A stretch of DNA of 26,693 bases from Christensenella sp. UBA1259 (lineage in GTDB: Bacteria; Bacillota; Clostridia; Christensenellales; Borkfalkiaceae). The notes beneath the pieces are model-generated. The model worked only from the letters and a program-made list of their open reading frames with translations. It was not told where the DNA came from and made no database searches. Position numbers and translations under genes: made by a program. The DNA is taken from contig DBVR01000009.1 of the NCBI GenBank assembly GCA_002308755.1, positions 6,507 to 33,199 on the forward strand, given 5' to 3'. Below are positions 24,501 through 26,693 of this stretch, piece by piece (the first letter of the stretch is position 1; each line of letters opens with the position of its first letter).

Positions 24501-25193
24501 AAGTACAAACTTTTGAAGGAAAAGGAAGCCTGCGGAACGTATCTTTCGGGACACCCGTTGTCGGATTTTAAGGACAAGATGAATAAGTTTACTTTCAACA
24601 CGGGGATGCTCTCTTCTTTCGAAGAAGAACCGTCGTTCGACGACGAAGAAGAAAGGGTAAGAGTCTACACCGACGTAAACGAAAACGACAGGGTAACTTT
24701 TGGCGGGATAATAACTTCCGCGGAAAGGATAATGACCAAGGGCGGGACGTATATGTGTTTTATCACGGTGGAAGACCTTTACGGATCGATAGAGTGCACG
24801 TTATTCCCCAAGACTTATTCCGAAGCGCGAGATATAGCGGTTGCGGACGAATTCGTGCAGATAACGGGGCGTATACATATAAAGGACAATAAAGTTTCGG
24901 TCAACGTCGATAAAATATCCAAGATGGAGACGGAAGGCGGCGTAATAGGCGACGAAGACCGCGAATATCTGGCGCTTTTAATGGGAGAGCACGACGAGAA
25001 AAAGATAGACGCCGTACTGAACGTTTTAGCGGGATATCCGGGGGATATTCCCGTGTATATGGCGATAGGCGAAAAGAAATACGACGCGCATTTTTCGGTG
25101 CGAAAGGCTGAAGGGCTTATTATGGAACTGAAAGCCGTTCTGCCGGAAGAAAACGTGGTGTTTTTTAAGAAAAAAAGTCAAAACGGGCGTTAA
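21543..25193 (+). CDS. dnaE: DNA polymerase III subunit alpha, DnaE
   Basis: The 1216-residue product is a C-family replicative polymerase: PHP domain (1 to about 220), polymerase core with PDFDVDF (about 410-416, the two catalytic aspartates) and FQLESAGFKKFL, YRPGPMDSIPRF, AFNKSHAAAYS, a helix-hairpin-helix region, and a C-terminal OB domain (VTFGGIITSAERIMTKGGTY). All nine expected PHP metal ligands are present: H8, H10, D17, H42, E77, H101, C151, D218 and H220. In Bacillota DnaE generally works beside PolC, extending RNA primers. The gene sits between whiA and pfkA, a usual clostridial context. AAAGGG lies a few bases before the ATG. There is no clear terminator after it. Confidence 0.97.
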   Translation: MPQFVHLHLHTEYSLLDGLATIPLAIEKAAKLGMPAIAMTDHGNMYGAVEFYDACNAFNGTAKDKGLAPIKPIFGTEFYVCDDLNVKAKSVNSDDESERRHLILLVKNEQGYRNISMLNSIAFRDGFYYKPRIDLNTLEKYSEGLICLSACIAGDIPQAILHRNYEKAEELIRRFKGVFGEDFYLEMQNHGLKEEAEVNKYLKVYSEKYGVKTVVTNDVHYVEKEDALPHDVLLCVQTGRNYNDPARMKFSSDDYYLKSYEEMAELFPDDVSALETTVEIAEKCNFEFTYGHYMFPRYVPDTGEEPITFIRKLVDKGVKEKYGEETQEIRDRIENELSVIEKQGFIEYFLIVWDYIHAARNMGISVGPGRGSGAGSIVAYLIGITDIDPIKYELYFERFLNTERVSAPDFDVDFEDCRREEVIDYVRKKYGDDRVCRIITFGTMAAKNAIKDVGRVLGVSYSECDRITKAIPMKQTKLGKDVEIKRPHILQKVFGFYEPDAKEKESGLTTEHFAVNELVEMYNLNSDVKRVVDIAMRLEDTPRQSSTHACGVIIGHDVLDRHMPLSRNDEDITSQYTGVQLEKLGFLKMDFLGLRNLSDIKNCIEYVKENYGVTVDFSDGKYDDKKVYDLISDGNTDAIFQLESAGFKKFLKDLKPNCLEDIIAAVSLYRPGPMDSIPRFVQNKHNPDKITYLHPLLKPILEQTYGCIVYQEQVMRIVQTLAGYTLGRADSIRRMMGKKKVKEMEKEEKVFINGKEETVDGHGKVSPAVDGCIKRGVPKEVAKKVWSEMKDFAKYAFNKSHAAAYSVITYETAYLKAHYEPEFLTAFLNNRITDADAVKQYTSYAKSEGIEVLPPDINESDGAFRVKNGKIRYGLAAVKNVGMGTIEQITAERKEGGKFISFEDFIDRCARYNMNKRMLENLIYAGAFDCFKKRRSQLVAVYAELLDRAVDRHRNAGGAQVSLFETFLKDDDKLSVKYPDIDEYDSKYKLLKEKEACGTYLSGHPLSDFKDKMNKFTFNTGMLSSFEEEPSFDDEEERVRVYTDVNENDRVTFGGIITSAERIMTKGGTYMCFITVEDLYGSIECTLFPKTYSEARDIAVADEFVQITGRIHIKDNKVSVNVDKISKMETEGGVIGDEDREYLALLMGEHDEKKIDAVLNVLAGYPGDIPVYMAIGEKKYDAHFSVRKAEGLIMELKAVLPEENVVFFKKKSQNGR

Positions 25194-25218
25194 AAGAATA
25201 GCAATTTTTCAGGCAATG

Positions 25219-25227
25219 TGATAAAAT
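25219..25227 (+). promoter_or_regulatory. Extended -10 promoter before pfkA
   Basis: TG (25219-25220) one base before TAAAAT (25222-25227) forms an extended -10 element. The -35 region is poor. The predicted start near 25234 gives a leader of about 25 bases with GGTGAG at 25251-25256. Confidence 0.55.
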
Positions 25228-25258
25228 ACGTAATGAACGAAAATTTCGCGGGTGAGTT

Positions 25259-26218
25259 ATGAAAAGGATAGCGGTTTTAACCAGCGGCGGGGATTCGCCG
25301 GGCATGAACGCCTGCATCAGGGCGGTAGTGAGAACGGCTCTCAACTACAATATGGATATATACGGGATAGAGCGCGGGTACGCGGGGCTTATAAAGGGCG
25401 AAATGTCGCGTCTCGGCACGCGTTCCGTTTCCGATATGATACACAAGGGCGGCACTTTCTTAAAGACGGCGAGATGTCCCGAATTCAAGGATAAAGAAGT
25501 CCAGAAAGACGCGGTGGAAGCACTTTCCGCCTACGGGATAGAAGGACTCGTTGCCATCGGCGGCGACGGGACTTTCAGGGGCGCGAAGGATCTCTGCGAC
25601 AATTTCGGGGTACGGGTAATAGGAATTCCCGGGACTATCGACAACGACCTTGCGTACACCGATTACACACTCGGCTTCGACACGGCGGTCAACACCGTGC
25701 TGTGGGCTATAAACAATTTAAGAGACACTATGCACTCCCACGACAGAGTCTGTCTTCTGGAAGTTATGGGGCGCGAGTGCGGCGATATCGCGCTTTACGC
25801 GGGGATATCGGGCGGCGCGGAATACGTTCTCGTTCCCGAAATACCCTACGACCTCGACCAGATAGCCGCTTCGATAAAGAAGAGTTATCTGCGCGGCAAG
25901 ACTTCCAACATGATAATTTTGGCGGAAGGCGCGGGCAACCGCGACGAAATAGCGGCGTATATAAAGGAAAAGAGCGGGATAAGCGTTAAAGTTACCAACT
26001 TCGGGTATATCCAGCGCGGCGGTTCGCCGAATATGCAGGACAGACTTCTCGCCGCCCGTTTCGGTTATAAAGCGGTAGAACTTCTCTTAAACGACGCGGA
26101 ATCCTGCGCCGTCGGAATAAAGAACAACAAGATAATAACCGTGCCGTTTTCGGAAGTGAACGTCGGCAGTAAGTTCGACAAAGACCTGTACGAGATAGCG
26201 CACATTTTAAGCCTGTAA
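25259..26218 (+). CDS. pfkA: ATP-dependent 6-phosphofructokinase
   Basis: The 319-residue product phosphorylates fructose 6-phosphate to the 1,6-bisphosphate, the committed glycolytic step. It has SGGDSPGMNA (9-18), GGDGTF with G104, and PGTIDND with G125 and the catalytic D128. A glycine at each of positions 104 and 125 marks ATP rather than pyrophosphate use. Also present are MGRECGDIAL and the C-terminal GYIQRGGSPNMQDR. The length equals the bacterial allosteric PfkA standard. It is preceded by dnaE and followed 38 bases later by a pyrophosphate-type phosphofructokinase without an obvious terminator between them. Confidence 0.97.
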   Translation: MKRIAVLTSGGDSPGMNACIRAVVRTALNYNMDIYGIERGYAGLIKGEMSRLGTRSVSDMIHKGGTFLKTARCPEFKDKEVQKDAVEALSAYGIEGLVAIGGDGTFRGAKDLCDNFGVRVIGIPGTIDNDLAYTDYTLGFDTAVNTVLWAINNLRDTMHSHDRVCLLEVMGRECGDIALYAGISGGAEYVLVPEIPYDLDQIAASIKKSYLRGKTSNMIILAEGAGNRDEIAAYIKEKSGISVKVTNFGYIQRGGSPNMQDRLLAARFGYKAVELLLNDAESCAVGIKNNKIITVPFSEVNVGSKFDKDLYEIAHILSL

Positions 26219-26256
26219 AATATTTAAAAGCGGATAAAATTTCAAGGAGACACTAT

Positions 26257-26693
26257 ATGAAAGGACTAAAAGGCGCGCTTATGTTCGCGCAGTCGGGCGG
26301 ACCTACTTCCGTCATCAATTCCAGCGCGGCGGGAGTATTCTTAGAAGGATTGAAGTCCGACGCGATAACCGCCGTTTACGGCGCGGCGCACGGCATCAGG
26401 GGTATTCTCAACGAAGAGTTCTACGATATCGGCAAAGAAGACGAAAAAGAACTTATGCTTCTTAAAAACACTCCGTCTTCCGCGCTCGGCTCGGTAAGGT
26501 ATAAACTTAAAGACGCCGCCGTGGACGATACCGATTACAGAAGACTTCTCGAAGTATTCAAAAAATACGACGTTAGATATTTCTTCTATAACGGCGGCAA
26601 CGACAGTATGGACACGTGCAACAAAATAAGCAAGTATATGGCTAAATCGGGCTACGAGATCAACGTTATCGGCGTTCCGAAGACCATCGACAA
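26257..26693 (+). CDS. Pyrophosphate-type phosphofructokinase (5' part)
   Basis: An open frame starts at ATG 26257, seven bases after AAGGAGA, and continues past the end of the window (145 complete codons). The visible part has AQSGGPTSVINSSAAG, AAHGIRGILNE, NGGNDSMDT (G113-D119) and GVPKTID with K142. Asn-Asp in place of Asp-Gly in the nucleotide loop, and lysine in PKTID, are the marks of the pyrophosphate-dependent branch. That branch makes fructose 1,6-bisphosphate reversibly from PPi. The gene lies directly after ATP-type pfkA on the same strand, so both enzymes may come from one message. The C-terminal half, which would settle the subgroup, is outside the window. Confidence 0.9.
   Translation, partial: MKGLKGALMFAQSGGPTSVINSSAAGVFLEGLKSDAITAVYGAAHGIRGILNEEFYDIGKEDEKELMLLKNTPSSALGSVRYKLKDAAVDDTDYRRLLEVFKKYDVRYFFYNGGNDSMDTCNKISKYMAKSGYEINVIGVPKTID

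Noticed and set aside
23643..24554. A 303-codon open frame on the minus strand inside dnaE
   Set aside because: It lies antisense to a well-conserved polymerase region and its translation shows no domain; long antisense frames are expected with this codon bias.
1..26693. Mobile element, prophage, CRISPR or defence island
   Set aside because: No transposase, integrase, cas-like gene, regularly spaced repeat or attachment duplication was seen; all genes are housekeeping or common clostridial families.

Overview
The window is chromosomal housekeeping DNA from a low-to-mid GC Bacillota bacterium, most likely an uncultured anaerobic Clostridia lineage. The evidence is the set of gene neighbourhoods: rpsO-pnp-ylxY-mlpA, secD-secF-recJ-relA-MBL-hemZ and murB-PHP-whiA-dnaE-pfkA. 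WhiA, HemZ and a second, pyrophosphate-type phosphofructokinase point the same way. Base composition is near half GC by eye, yet isoleucine is written mostly with ATA. I see no insertion sequence, prophage, CRISPR array, tRNA or rRNA, and no gene-free stretch longer than about 150 bases.

Layout. (1) 1-3103: the 3' end of rpmA and its terminator, an OGG1-type DNA glycosylase, a CPBP membrane protease and, convergent to it, a dNTP triphosphohydrolase. (2) 3104-4538: a divergent promoter region, then a two-gene unit encoding a DUF1858 CxxC protein and a membrane-anchored double zinc-ribbon protein. (3) 4602-13072: a long unit of divergent secD and secF, recJ, bifunctional relA/spoT, an MBL-fold hydrolase and hemZ, mostly overlapping or closely spaced. 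(4) 13107-17806: rpsO, pnp, ylxY and mlpA, in the same order as in Bacillus subtilis, with hairpins in every intergenic gap up to ylxY and a strong terminator after mlpA. (5) 17877-18880: an isolated gene for a putative secreted solute-binding-like protein. (6) 18877-26693: murB, a PHP phosphoesterase, whiA, dnaE, ATP-type pfkA and the start of a PPi-type phosphofructokinase that runs off the window.

The genes cover translation (L27, S15), RNA turnover (PNPase), replication and repair (DnaE, RecJ, OGG), stringent response (RelA), secretion (SecDF), wall synthesis and division (MurB, WhiA) and glycolysis. I found no clear new defence, mobile or biosynthetic system. The items most worth a second look are: two genes whose consensus -10 box lies 5-6 bases before the ATG with no Shine-Dalgarno, suggesting leaderless mRNAs; SecD and SecF that appear to have lost the conserved TM4 acidic motif; a DnaE whose PHP domain keeps all nine metal ligands; the ATP-PFK/PPi-PFK tandem; the absence of rapZ and yvcK next to whiA; and a ylxY Shine-Dalgarno that can be paired into a hairpin.
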